Positions 13,991-21,354 of a stretch of 25,629 nt of DNA are shown here, piece by piece. The notes under the pieces are model-generated. The model was not told the origin of the DNA, did not search any database, and was given only the letters and a program-made list of their open reading frames with translations. Each line of letters begins with the position of its first letter. Within the stretch, counting starts at the first letter, position 1. Position numbers and translations under genes: made by a program. Origin of the DNA: CAZOEL01 sp964578835 (lineage in GTDB: Bacteria; Desulfobacterota; Syntrophobacteria; Syntrophobacterales; Syntrophobacteraceae); assembly GCA_964578835.1 (NCBI GenBank), contig CAZOEL010000087.1, forward strand, positions 1 through 25,629, read 5' to 3'.

Positions 13991-15460
13991 CTATTGGTAA
14001 TCCAGATGACGGAGGCAATCGGTCCTGCCGACCAGCTCCCGAATGCTTTTCATGCCGAAGCTCTTCAGCACTCTGACCATCTCTTTGCGCCAGGAGGCGT
14101 AGAGATTGAAAATCCTCTGAGCGCCCCATTCGACCTGTATGAGATCGGCAAGGTCGGGATCGGTCGTAGCAATGCCTCTTGGACAGCCTCGGCCGCTCTC
14201 GCACGAGCTGCATCGCGTACACTCGAGAGCCACCATGCCGGCCGTGCCTTCGACTATTCCATCCGCTCCGAGCGCTATCGCCTTGAGTACGTCGTGGGCC
14301 GTGCGGATGCCGCCGCTGGCTATGAGCGTCACCTTATCCCTCACGCCTTCTTCCTTGAGGAAGCGGTGCACCTTTCCAATGGCGTATTCGATGGGCATGG
14401 CGATGTTTTTCTTCGCGATGTCGGGCGCAGCTCCCGTTCCGCCGTAGCTGCCGTCGAGATGCACGATGTGGGCGCCGGCGTAATAACTTCCGATGGCCAC
14501 CATATCGACATCGGCGGGCGTGGAGACTTTGACGGACACAAGGGCCTTCGGGTTCATGGCTTTGATCCAGTCGACATGCTTCTTGTGATCCTCAACCGAA
14601 TAAACGCTGTGGAAAGGGAAGGGGGAAAAAAGCGCGCTTCCCTTGACGGCCTCGCGCATTCTCGCCACTGCTTCGGTCACCTTGTCTCCCAGGAGATGGC
14701 CGCCCAGACCGGGCTTGGCGCCCTGAGCGTATTTGAATTCGATAATTTTGACGCGCTGAACGGTCTCCTCCCGAACTCCGAAAAGACCGGTCGCGACCTG
14801 GGTGATCATATAGTCGTCGAAGGGATGGAGAAATTCCGGGTATCCGCCCTCGCCCGTGCAGCAGAAGGTGCCCCACCGCATGGCGGCCGTAGCGCGCGAG
14901 ACCATGGTGTTGTTGCTTACCGACCCGAACGACATCCCGCCCTGATAGAGCGGAATGGGAATGGTGATCTTGTGCGCCGAATCGCCTCGCTTGTTGAGCT
15001 CGATGCTGGTGTCCATTTCCTCATCGGCCGGCTCGAGGGGAGGGCGCTCGGGAAAATCGAAGCGCAGCTTGTCGAAGCCGCCCCCGGAATTGCCTGTTCT
15101 GTATTCCATATCGACGTACGGAAGCTCGCCGGTTTCGGCCTGATACCAGGTGCTCATCAAAAGCTCGGAGGTCCAGCGGTAGTCGCCGAGGGCTTTCTCA
15201 TTCGGGTTGGGGGCGACGGAGAGGGCTTTGTTCGGGCATCTCTCGACGCAGAAATATTCCTTGTCGCGGCAGGCGTCGGCTCCGACGCACAGATAGTCCT
15301 TAGGCGTGCTGCTCACCCATGTTCCGGCTTTGAAATGGACTCCATGGGGGCATGAAACCGTACACGCCGAGCAATTCTTGCATTGCGGTCCCCGAAGGAC
15401 TCTGTGCTTGCCGATGGCGTGGCGAAATCGTGAAGGCGTCCTCGTGATTTTGAGCTCCAC
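13991..15460 (-). CDS. Ferredoxin-GltS FMN domain protein (synthase subunit 2)
   Basis: A 489-residue glutamate synthase-type FMN subunit with an N-terminal ferredoxin (C27, C30, C33, C37 and C58, C64, C71, C75, the second set widely spaced). The FMN barrel keeps the key motifs: GGMSFGS (174-180), CTGEGGYPE (201-209), YAQGAKPGLGG (244-254), DGSYGGTGAAP (336-346) and ASGGIR (381-386). The cluster loop CTRCSSCESGRGCPRGI (414-430) follows. It should bind FMN and an iron-sulfur cluster and could make glutamate. It starts at GTG 15460 with AGGAG about 9 bp upstream. It differs from subunit 1 (552 aa) by a shorter linker and a different ferredoxin spacing, so it is not a recent duplicate. It lies 18 bp after its degenerate paralogue and 23 bp before the glutaminase-GXGXG gene, the order needed for a three-part complex. 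Confidence 0.86.
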   Translation of the reverse strand: MELKITRTPSRFRHAIGKHRVLRGPQCKNCSACTVSCPHGVHFKAGTWVSSTPKDYLCVGADACRDKEYFCVERCPNKALSVAPNPNEKALGDYRWTSELLMSTWYQAETGELPYVDMEYRTGNSGGGFDKLRFDFPERPPLEPADEEMDTSIELNKRGDSAHKITIPIPLYQGGMSFGSVSNNTMVSRATAAMRWGTFCCTGEGGYPEFLHPFDDYMITQVATGLFGVREETVQRVKIIEFKYAQGAKPGLGGHLLGDKVTEAVARMREAVKGSALFSPFPFHSVYSVEDHKKHVDWIKAMNPKALVSVKVSTPADVDMVAIGSYYAGAHIVHLDGSYGGTGAAPDIAKKNIAMPIEYAIGKVHRFLKEEGVRDKVTLIASGGIRTAHDVLKAIALGADGIVEGTAGMVALECTRCSSCESGRGCPRGIATTDPDLADLIQVEWGAQRIFNLYASWRKEMVRVLKSFGMKSIRELVGRTDCLRHLDYQ

Positions 15461-15478
15461 GGGATAGTGCTCCTTTCT

Positions 15479-16873
15479 CTAACGTTGTTTCTTCGCAAAC
15501 ATGGCCCCAAAGGTTTCTCTCTCGAGATCTTCGAAGAACATTGCGCGGCCGGTTTCACCTCTGACTCTGCGGACGTCGCGGATGCCCATGGCGCCCATCA
15601 CTTCTATGAGCTGGCTCCACCAGGCGCACATGAGGTTGACGATCCGCTGAGCGCCGAATTCCGAGTCCATCTTCTCGATCTCGACCGGGCAGGACTTGCC
15701 TTGAGCGCAACGCTTGCACAACCTGCACTCGAAGCTCACGAGGAGCGGAAGATCGATGGCGGCGCCGTCGGCTCCGCATATGATCGTCTTTGGCAGGTGC
15801 TCCGCCAGGGCTATGCCGCCGCTTGCCAGCAGAGTCACTTTATCCCGCACGGATTCGGTCACCAGATGGCCGTGGATCTCTCTCAGGACATCCTTCATGA
15901 ATCTGGGCTTGTCTCCGTCCAATTCGTTTCCGCTTGAGTCCGCGCAAAGATGGATCGACTCGACTCCGGCGTGGGCGAGCGCGGTTGTAATTTCCCTGGC
16001 CCCCGGGTTCATGTGGAGTCGAATGGAGACGACCAAATCCGGATGCGCTTCCTTGAGGCGGCGCGCACAATCAAGCGCGTCCGCGGAGTAGTGCAATTCG
16101 GCCATACGGGCGTTTTGGAAGACAGGCGATGACGGGGCGGCTTCAGAAGTGGAAAGAAGCGGGATGAGGTGCGCCTTGTATGGCTCGAGCGAAGAATCGT
16201 AATCTTCCAGGGCGACATAGGCCATGGTTCCGATGCGCATGGCGGCCTTGGCCATGGCGAGGACAACGTCTTTCCCGAGCTTTCCGAAGGGTAAGACATT
16301 GAAGATTATGGGAACGGGGATTTCCACCAGAGGAGGGATCTCTTCGAGCCTCAATCCACCGGTTTCATCGAGCTCGAGGCGATCCACTTTTCTCCCGATA
16401 TCGATGGCCGTGCTGATGTATTCTCTTCCGTGGATGCCGTCCCTGGTCGGACGAACGATTTCAGACATGTCGGTCCACATGCTGTCGAAGCCCGGACCGC
16501 TGAACGGACCTCGGTATCCGGCGCCCGAGACCGGAATCTTGCCGGTTTCGGATTGGAACCACGTCGCCAGGATGATCTCGGGCTTCCAATAATCGTCGCC
16601 CATCTTGAGGAATTCCGGGTTGATGGTCTTTGAGAGGACTCCGCGAGGGCAGTTCTGGATGCAGCTGAAACAATTCTTGCACATGAAATCGATGGAGTCC
16701 ACCATGGTCCTGGAATCGTAGGATCTGCTCTTGTACACATCGTAGAGACAACGTTTCTTGACGCAGGTTGTACACTTGAGGCAGTCTTCTTCCCAATCTA
16801 TAATCCCAGATCTTCCGACCGGGATAAACCTTGGAGGGGTTACTGCGGGTTTGATGTGATATTTCTTGGGCAT
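15479..16873 (-). CDS. Degenerate ferredoxin-GltS FMN paralogue
   Basis: A 464-residue protein with the same layout as the downstream 489-aa subunit: an N-terminal ferredoxin (C31, C34, C37, C42; C65, C68, C71, C75), a barrel and a terminal cysteine loop CRLCKRCAQGKSCPVEI (383-399). The barrel has lost most glutamate synthase signatures. MSFGS is NVLPFGK (192-198), GEGGYPE is ALEDYDSS (221-228), the QGAKPG.GG loop is missing, and DGSYGGTGAAP is replaced by CADSSGNELDG (310-320). The phosphate loop ASGGI (350-354) remains. It may thus still bind a flavin and clusters but probably does not make glutamate; a structural or electron-transfer role beside its active twin is my inference. I chose ATG 16873 (MPKKYHIKP) because the open frame upstream to 17026 falls in low-complexity repeats. 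Operon position is second, after the MvhD-like gene. Confidence 0.78.
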   Translation of the reverse strand: MPKKYHIKPAVTPPRFIPVGRSGIIDWEEDCLKCTTCVKKRCLYDVYKSRSYDSRTMVDSIDFMCKNCFSCIQNCPRGVLSKTINPEFLKMGDDYWKPEIILATWFQSETGKIPVSGAGYRGPFSGPGFDSMWTDMSEIVRPTRDGIHGREYISTAIDIGRKVDRLELDETGGLRLEEIPPLVEIPVPIIFNVLPFGKLGKDVVLAMAKAAMRIGTMAYVALEDYDSSLEPYKAHLIPLLSTSEAAPSSPVFQNARMAELHYSADALDCARRLKEAHPDLVVSIRLHMNPGAREITTALAHAGVESIHLCADSSGNELDGDKPRFMKDVLREIHGHLVTESVRDKVTLLASGGIALAEHLPKTIICGADGAAIDLPLLVSFECRLCKRCAQGKSCPVEIEKMDSEFGAQRIVNLMCAWWSQLIEVMGAMGIRDVRRVRGETGRAMFFEDLERETFGAMFAKKQR

Positions 16874-17290
16874 TGATCTTGTCCCCTTCTTTAACTGGAT
16901 GCTGAATGCCGGGTGCTGGATCCTGGATGGAGGATTCAGGTTGATTTCTGGATAAAATACCAGGGGATCGGCGCGCTTTGTATTTTCTATCCAGTACCCA
17001 GCTTCGTTGCGCTTGTGGACCCTCAACTTTGAATGTTCAGGTTGCGGTTTTTCGCATGTTCGGGTTGCAGCCTTTTCAGATGTCCAGGTTGCAGTTTTCT
17101 TTCCTCGCCCTCAGGGAGAGGGCGATATTGCAGCCATCCCTATTGCCTCGGACGGTGTTTTTCCCTCTCCCTGAGGGAGAGGGCAGGGTGAGGGGAGACC
17201 CTCTTTTAAAAGAATACTTCCCTCACCCCGACCCTCTCCCTGAGGGAGAGGGGGCCCGAACCCACCGGAAGAAACAATGTTGACGACCCG
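16874..17290. other. 417-bp repeat-bearing spacer between MvhD-like and FMN-paralogue genes
   Basis: No gene. From the right it holds R3 with two further hairpin cores (17105-17295) and a three-unit tandem repeat (17033-17102). Next comes a stretch rich in CTGGATCCTGGATGG-type words (about 16900-16960). TGGATAAAATAC and GTATTTTCTATCCA (about 16948-16993) could form an imperfect hairpin. The spacer probably grew inside a once compact operon. Confidence 0.5.
17033..17102. repeat. Three-unit 23-24-bp tandem repeat
   Basis: Units begin at 17033 (ATGTTCAGGTTGCGG), 17056 (ATGTTCGGGTTGCAG) and 17080 (ATGTCCAGGTTGCAG), each followed by a T-rich tail of 8-9 bases. The units differ at a few sites, so the array is not freshly expanded. 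It is non-coding and lies in an operon spacer. Confidence 0.65.
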
Positions 17291-17295
17291 CTAGC
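17105..17295 (+). repeat. Hairpin-core element cluster, copy R3
   Basis: Three cores of the GGGAGAGGG hairpin type occur here (about 17106-17124, 17163-17183 and 17231-17252). The last one lies in a full-length element (17198-17295) that matches R1 at 4917-5012 closely. Its final GCTAGC includes the TAG stop codon of the minus-strand MvhD-like gene (17291-17293), so the element reaches into the coding end of that gene. Confidence 0.68.
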
Positions 17296-17698
17296 TCTTC
17301 ATAGCCGCCCGGGCTCCTCCTGTCTCCATGACTTTGGCCACGGCCTCGTTCAGGGCAGAGACGAATTGCTCGCCGTCCGCAGGTTCAAGCCTGTACATCC
17401 TTACTCTCTCATTCCCCATGCCGGCCTCCGCCAGCAGCTTGTTGGCGTAGCTTACCCGTTTGCCCGCGCGCGTATTCCCTTCAAGAAACTGACATTGGCC
17501 TTCCGGACAGCCGAAGACCAAAACCATGTCGGCTCCGGCCTCTACGGCTTTCAGCATGTAAAGCGCGTCCGTTCGGCCCGAGCAGGGCAGACGGGACAGC
17601 TTGATCTCTGCGTTGTGCTCGGACATGACCTTCTCGATATGCTCCTCCGGCGCAACAGTAGAATTGGCGCAGCAATAAATGACGATCTGAGGCTTCAT
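17291..17698 (-). CDS. MvhD-like hydrogenase/Hdr iron-sulfur subunit
   Basis: A 135-residue protein of the MvhD/FlpD family, small [2Fe-2S] proteins that carry electrons from a dehydrogenase or hydrogenase to HdrA-type flavoproteins. Seen: YCCANS (8-13), LPCSGR (37-42) and VFGCPEGQCQF (61-71). The five cysteines C9, C10, C39, C64 and C69 are at the family's places, and RVSYANKLLAEAGMGNERVR (81-100) is a typical segment. The start is ATG 17698 behind AAGGAG; the frame extending to 17815 is not needed and lacks homology. It is the first gene of the minus-strand cluster, 417 bp ahead of the ferredoxin-FMN paralogue. No HdrA, HdrB, HdrC or hydrogenase gene is in the window, so its partner must be one of the neighbouring flavoproteins, MetVF or a protein encoded elsewhere. 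Confidence 0.85.
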   Translation of the reverse strand: MKPQIVIYCCANSTVAPEEHIEKVMSEHNAEIKLSRLPCSGRTDALYMLKAVEAGADMVLVFGCPEGQCQFLEGNTRAGKRVSYANKLLAEAGMGNERVRMYRLEPADGEQFVSALNEAVAKVMETGGARAAMKS

Positions 17699-17729
17699 CG
17701 ACTCTCCTTGCAATGGCGTATTCGACGAA

Positions 17730-17749
17730 AGCGCGTTATAACAAGCGCT
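17730..17749. promoter_or_regulatory. Inverted repeat upstream of the MvhD-like gene (possible operator)
   Basis: AGCGC and GCGCT flank GTTATAAC, itself a perfect palindrome, giving a nearly symmetric 20-bp site 32 bp before the start codon. On the minus strand TATAAC could serve as -10. If so, a repressor bound here would cover the promoter of the whole redox operon. No protein partner is identified. Confidence 0.35.
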
Positions 17750-17815
17750 AGGTTCAATGGTGTAAAAAGCAACTTCAGACGATTCTTTTCCTTGATGTAA
17801 AAGGGTATGGGCCAA

Positions 17816-18332
17816 AAAACGGCCAACAGGGCGTCAGAGGACAAACCTCTCTTACTCGGCCGAAGAAATTCATTCGGCCGACGCCGATGGCGCCCATGCT
17901 CGTCACACTTTGTACCGCACTGCGCCTGTTGCTGGGATTTCTACCGGCGTTGACAGGCAGGAGCTTATGCGAAAAAATAATGCGGCTGGCTACGGAGATA
18001 GTTCAAAACCGGCTACAGTGTCTCTTTAGTGCTCCTAACTTTGCGCTCTTGATGTTAAGTTAAGCTAAATAGCTACAATTACTGAGCAAATACGAATTAA
18101 GCATATTGAAGGTTGTAAACGTTTTCAAGAAAAAAATGTTCCACGAAACGAACCGGCTGTTTTGCGCCTCGAGTCTTAGAATCTTGTAGAGGCGCGCATA
18201 GCGTCTTTTGTTTTGCCTTTTGGACAAAAAGTCTTTAAAAAACAGTCTGTCAAGAGTTTCCCGAGTCGCGGGGAGCTTGGCCGTCTGATCCTGTAGTCTA
18301 CTTTTTTCAACATCTTCGGGAGGAAAGACCAC
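17816..18332. other. Divergent intergenic region, no gene supported
   Basis: This region separates the minus-strand redox cluster from the plus-strand lysS block and should carry promoters for both. CGGCCGAA...TTCGGCCG forms a hairpin near 17859-17882. From about 18050 the base composition becomes AT-rich. A 96-codon minus-strand frame (18060-18350) shows no family features and covers the start of the small membrane gene, so I reject it. Confidence 0.5.
18164..18195. other. Stem-loop in AT-rich intergenic region
   Basis: GCGCCTC (18164-18170) and GAGGCGC (18189-18195) form a 7-bp GC stem with an 18-base loop, followed on the plus strand by CATAGCGTCTTTTGTTTTG. It could be a terminator for a short transcript or part of a leader RNA. 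The evidence is only the hairpin. Confidence 0.3.
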
Positions 18333-18497
18333 ATGGACCGCACAACTCAATGGCTCAGTATGATCGGGGGATGTCTCCTCTTTTTATATGGAATAAAGAA
18401 ACTGTATCAGGATGGCGATTGGGGGCTCTTTGTCATAAGCGTGCTGATCATCGCTTTTACTATTTCCAGCATGTTGAAGAGTAAACAAAAACGCTAG
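18333..18497 (+). CDS. 54-aa predicted membrane protein
   Basis: A short gene with a good ribosome binding site (GGGAGG ending about 9 bp before ATG 18333). The product has two likely membrane segments, WLSMIGGCLLFLYGI (7-21) and WGLFVISVLIIAFTISSML (30-48), joined by a short charged turn (KKLYQDGD), and a basic tail KSKQKR. I do not recognise a family. By the positive-inside rule both ends may face the cytoplasm's negative side unequally, with the basic tail inside. It is 117 bp upstream of lysS with a separate lysS promoter candidate in between. Composition and RBS make it a likely real gene; function unknown. Confidence 0.6.
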   Translation: MDRTTQWLSMIGGCLLFLYGIKKLYQDGDWGLFVISVLIIAFTISSMLKSKQKR

Positions 18498-18510
18498 CGG
18501 ATGAATGTCC

Positions 18511-18539
18511 TTGACGTTGTGGAGCAAATCATCTAACGT
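18511..18539 (+). promoter_or_regulatory. Candidate sigma-70 promoter for lysS block
   Basis: TTGACG (18511-18516) and TAACGT (18534-18539) are separated by exactly 17 bp. Transcription would start near 18546, giving a leader of about 70 nt that contains AAAAGC...GCTTTT (about 18550-18575) before the ribosome binding site. It is the best -35/-10 pair I found in the window, by eye only. Confidence 0.45.
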
Positions 18540-18614
18540 TCGTCCACTTGAAAAGCTGCCAGTGCGTCGGCTTTTCGGATTCTGTTAAGGTATAAGGAGA
18601 GAATTTAGAAGTCT

Positions 18615-20105
18615 ATGGAAGATCTCAATGTCGTTATGCGGGAGCGGATGCAAAAGGCGGGTGATCTCGAAGCGGAGGGATTTCCCCTCTATCCGAACGG
18701 GCATTCGGTTTCGCATCGCATCGGCGATTTGATAAAAGCTTATGGGGAGCGGAGCTCCGAGGATCTGGAGGCTGAAGCCGCATCCTTTGTCGTAGCCGGC
18801 CGCATCATGGCGATTCGCTCCTTCGGGAAATCCACCTTCATGCACCTAATGGACGCTGAAGGGAAGATGCAAATTTACGTCCAACAGAACCAGGTTGGGA
18901 AAGATCTCTATTCTCTGGTCAAAAAGCTCGACATTGGCGACATTGTCAGGGTGGGCGGAACGCTTTTTCGCACGAAGACAAACGAGCTCACGCTGCTGGT
19001 TAAGGAACTGACGCTTCTCACGAAGAACTTGCGGCCGCTTCCCGAAAAATATCATGGCTTGAAAGACGTGGAGATCCGATACCGCCAGCGGTATGTCGAC
19101 TTGATCGTCCATGAGGCCGTGCGGGATACCTTCCGAAAGCGCGCCGCGATTGTCCAGGCGATGAGGCAGTTTCTCATTGAAAGGGGATTCCTCGAAGTCG
19201 AGACCCCGATGATGCAGCAGGTTCCGGGAGGGGCGACCGCAAAGCCGTTCAAGACGTTCCATAACGCCCTCGGCATCGACCTCTTTCTCCGAATAGCGCC
19301 CGAGCTTTATCTGAAGCGGTTGCTTGTCGGAGGTTTCGAGCGGGTGTTCGAGCTGAACCGGAACTTTCGCAACGAAGGGATTTCAACCCAGCACAACCCT
19401 GAATTCACCATGCTTGAATTCTATCAGGCGTACGCCACCTATGAGGATCTCATCGAGCTCACTCAGGAGCTTTTCGGCGCGATCGCCCGTTCCGTCAACG
19501 ATGGGAACATGCAGGTCGAGTGGCAGGGTGAAACGATCGATCTCACTCCGCCTTGGCGGCGTTTCACATTGAAGGATTCTTTGGTGGAGCTGGGCAATAT
19601 TCCTCGCTCCGCGGTCGATGACCCGGAGGAAGCCGTTGCGGTTGCAAAGTCGCTGGGCATCGGCGTTGAGAAGTTCGAGGGGCACGGGAAGCTGCTTACC
19701 AAAATTTTCGATCTCGTCGTTGAGCCCAAGCTCATTCAGCCCACTTTCATCAGCCACTATCCTTTGGAGGTGTCGCCGCTTTCCAGGAAGAATGAGGCCG
19801 ATCCATCGCTTACCGATCGCTTCGAGCTTTTCATCGGCGGACGGGAGATAGCGAACGCATTTTCGGAATTGAACGACCCGCGGGATCAGCGGGAGCGCTT
19901 CCTCGCCCAGTTGGAAGCCCGCCAGGCAGGGGATGAAGAAGCTCACATGATGGACGACGACTACATACGGGCTCTGGAATATGGAATGCCTCCCGCAGCC
20001 GGTGAGGGGATAGGCATCGATCGGGTGGTCATGCTGTTTACGGATTCGACATCGATACGGGATGTGATCCTGTTCCCGCATCAAAGGCCGGAGAAGAAGA
20101 TTTAG
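18615..20105 (+). CDS. lysS: Lysyl-tRNA synthetase, class II
   Basis: A 496-residue cytoplasmic enzyme that charges tRNA-Lys with lysine using ATP. It has an N-terminal OB-fold anticodon-binding domain (VAGRIMAIRSFGKSTFMHLM, near 56-75) and a class II catalytic core. Motif 1 is around FLIERGFLEVETPMMQQVPG, motif 2 is FRNEGISTQHNPEFTMLEF and motif 3 is GEGIGIDRVVML. Length is normal for bacterial LysS. ATG 18615 is the only sensible start, because TAG stands in frame just upstream; the nearest strong AAGGAG lies about 14 bp away, so the spacing is long and initiation may be moderate. The lolC/E-like gene follows 7 bp after the stop, indicating co-transcription of translation and envelope genes, an arrangement typical of Desulfobacterota. 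Confidence 0.95.
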   Translation: MEDLNVVMRERMQKAGDLEAEGFPLYPNGHSVSHRIGDLIKAYGERSSEDLEAEAASFVVAGRIMAIRSFGKSTFMHLMDAEGKMQIYVQQNQVGKDLYSLVKKLDIGDIVRVGGTLFRTKTNELTLLVKELTLLTKNLRPLPEKYHGLKDVEIRYRQRYVDLIVHEAVRDTFRKRAAIVQAMRQFLIERGFLEVETPMMQQVPGGATAKPFKTFHNALGIDLFLRIAPELYLKRLLVGGFERVFELNRNFRNEGISTQHNPEFTMLEFYQAYATYEDLIELTQELFGAIARSVNDGNMQVEWQGETIDLTPPWRRFTLKDSLVELGNIPRSAVDDPEEAVAVAKSLGIGVEKFEGHGKLLTKIFDLVVEPKLIQPTFISHYPLEVSPLSRKNEADPSLTDRFELFIGGREIANAFSELNDPRDQRERFLAQLEARQAGDEEAHMMDDDYIRALEYGMPPAAGEGIGIDRVVMLFTDSTSIRDVILFPHQRPEKKI

Positions 20106-20112
20106 CCTCTCT

Positions 20113-21354
20113 ATGAACTTCGAACTCTATGTAAGTCTCCGTTACCTTTTGGCCAAAAGACGGCAGACTTTTATCTCCCTTATTACGTTCATCTCGATCG
20201 CCGGGGTTGCCGTCGGCGTCATGGCTCTCATAGTGGTGCTGGCGGTCATGAACGGCTTTCAGGAAGATCTGCGCAATCGCATCCTGGGCGTCACCTCCCA
20301 TGTCGTTATAGGGAGTTTGACCGGAACGATATCCGAATATCGCGAGACCATAGAAAAAGTCGAAAAGGAAAAAGGCGTTGTAGCCGCAACCCCATTTCTT
20401 TACACGCAGGTAATGATGAGCTCGGGGAGAAGCGTATCCGGCGCCATCCTTCGAGGGATCGACCCCGAGACGGCCCCGAGAGTTCTCAATCTTCAGAAGA
20501 GCTTGACGCGGGGCAATGTAGAAGATTTGCTCGCTCCGCCGACTGAACCCGAAGAGTCTTCCAGACCCGGAATCATCCTGGGCGTTGAGCTTGCCAATAG
20601 CCTCGGGGTTCGCCAGGACGACTGGATCACGATCATTTCGCCGGTCGGGCGTCTCACGCCCATGGGGCAGGCTCCGAGGAGCAAGCTTTTTCATGTGGTC
20701 GGCATCCTCAAGTCGGGCATGTACGAGTTCGACCACACGCTGGCCTATGTCGATATGAGCGTGGCCCAGCAGTTTCTCGGCGTTGGGAATGTGGTTTCTG
20801 GTATCGAAGTCAAGCTCACGGATATTTATCAGGCCGAACAAGTAGCCAAAGCATTGCGCGCTCAGCTGGGATATCCCTTCTTTGTTCGCGACTGGATGCA
20901 GATGAACCAGAGCCTCTTTTCAGCGCTTCAGCTGGAGAAGGTGGTCATGTTCATAATCCTTACCCTGATCGTTCTCGTCGCCGCCTTCAACATAGTCAGC
21001 TCGCTCATCATGCTTGTCATGGAAAAGACCAGGGATATCGCAATATTAAAGGCAATGGGCGCAACAACTTCAAGAATACGGAAGATATTTGTGCTGGAAG
21101 GCTTCATGATCGGATTTTCCGGAACAGTCCTCGGGCTCATTTTGGGCGCCGGCTTGTGCGGTCTTCTTAAAAGGTACCAGTTCATCGAGCTGCCGCCCGA
21201 TGTTTATAATCTATCCACTCTTCCCGTCAACTTGCAGACTTTCGATATGGTGTTGATCGCTCTGTCCGCAATCGGCATCAGCCTCGCCGCCACTCTTTAT
21301 CCTTCTCGCAAAGCTGCGAGCCTGGATCCTGCGGAAGCGCTGCGCTATGAATAG
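20113..21354 (+). CDS. Lipoprotein-releasing ABC transporter permease (LolC/E family)
   Basis: A 413-residue inner-membrane permease that, with LolD, extracts lipoproteins from the inner membrane for transfer to the outer membrane. The topology is that of the MacB/LolC family: one N-terminal membrane segment (about residues 22-46, FISLITFISIAGVAVGVMAL), a large periplasmic domain of about 220 residues, then three C-terminal segments (around 275-300, 320-345 and 375-395). The tail LYPSRKAASLDPAEALRYE is the family signature. Only one permease gene is present, so it probably works as a homodimer (LolF-like), as in many non-enteric bacteria; I therefore do not choose between lolC and lolE. Its last codons overlap the lolD start by 8 bp. 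No strong Shine-Dalgarno precedes ATG 20113; coupling to lysS may help. Confidence 0.9.
   Translation: MNFELYVSLRYLLAKRRQTFISLITFISIAGVAVGVMALIVVLAVMNGFQEDLRNRILGVTSHVVIGSLTGTISEYRETIEKVEKEKGVVAATPFLYTQVMMSSGRSVSGAILRGIDPETAPRVLNLQKSLTRGNVEDLLAPPTEPEESSRPGIILGVELANSLGVRQDDWITIISPVGRLTPMGQAPRSKLFHVVGILKSGMYEFDHTLAYVDMSVAQQFLGVGNVVSGIEVKLTDIYQAEQVAKALRAQLGYPFFVRDWMQMNQSLFSALQLEKVVMFIILTLIVLVAAFNIVSSLIMLVMEKTRDIAILKAMGATTSRIRKIFVLEGFMIGFSGTVLGLILGAGLCGLLKRYQFIELPPDVYNLSTLPVNLQTFDMVLIALSAIGISLAATLYPSRKAASLDPAEALRYE

Noticed and set aside
12186..14000. Long open frame (604 codons) on the plus strand
   Set aside because: It is antisense to the glutaminase-GXGXG gene, whose minus-strand product has clear family motifs; GC-rich third positions keep the opposite strand open. 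The translation shows no domain.
13994..15355. 453-codon plus-strand frame
   Set aside because: Antisense shadow of the ferredoxin-FMN subunit gene, with no family features or ribosome binding site.
18060..18350. 96-codon minus-strand frame before lysS
   Set aside because: AT-rich, no homology features, and it covers the ribosome binding site of the better supported 54-aa gene.
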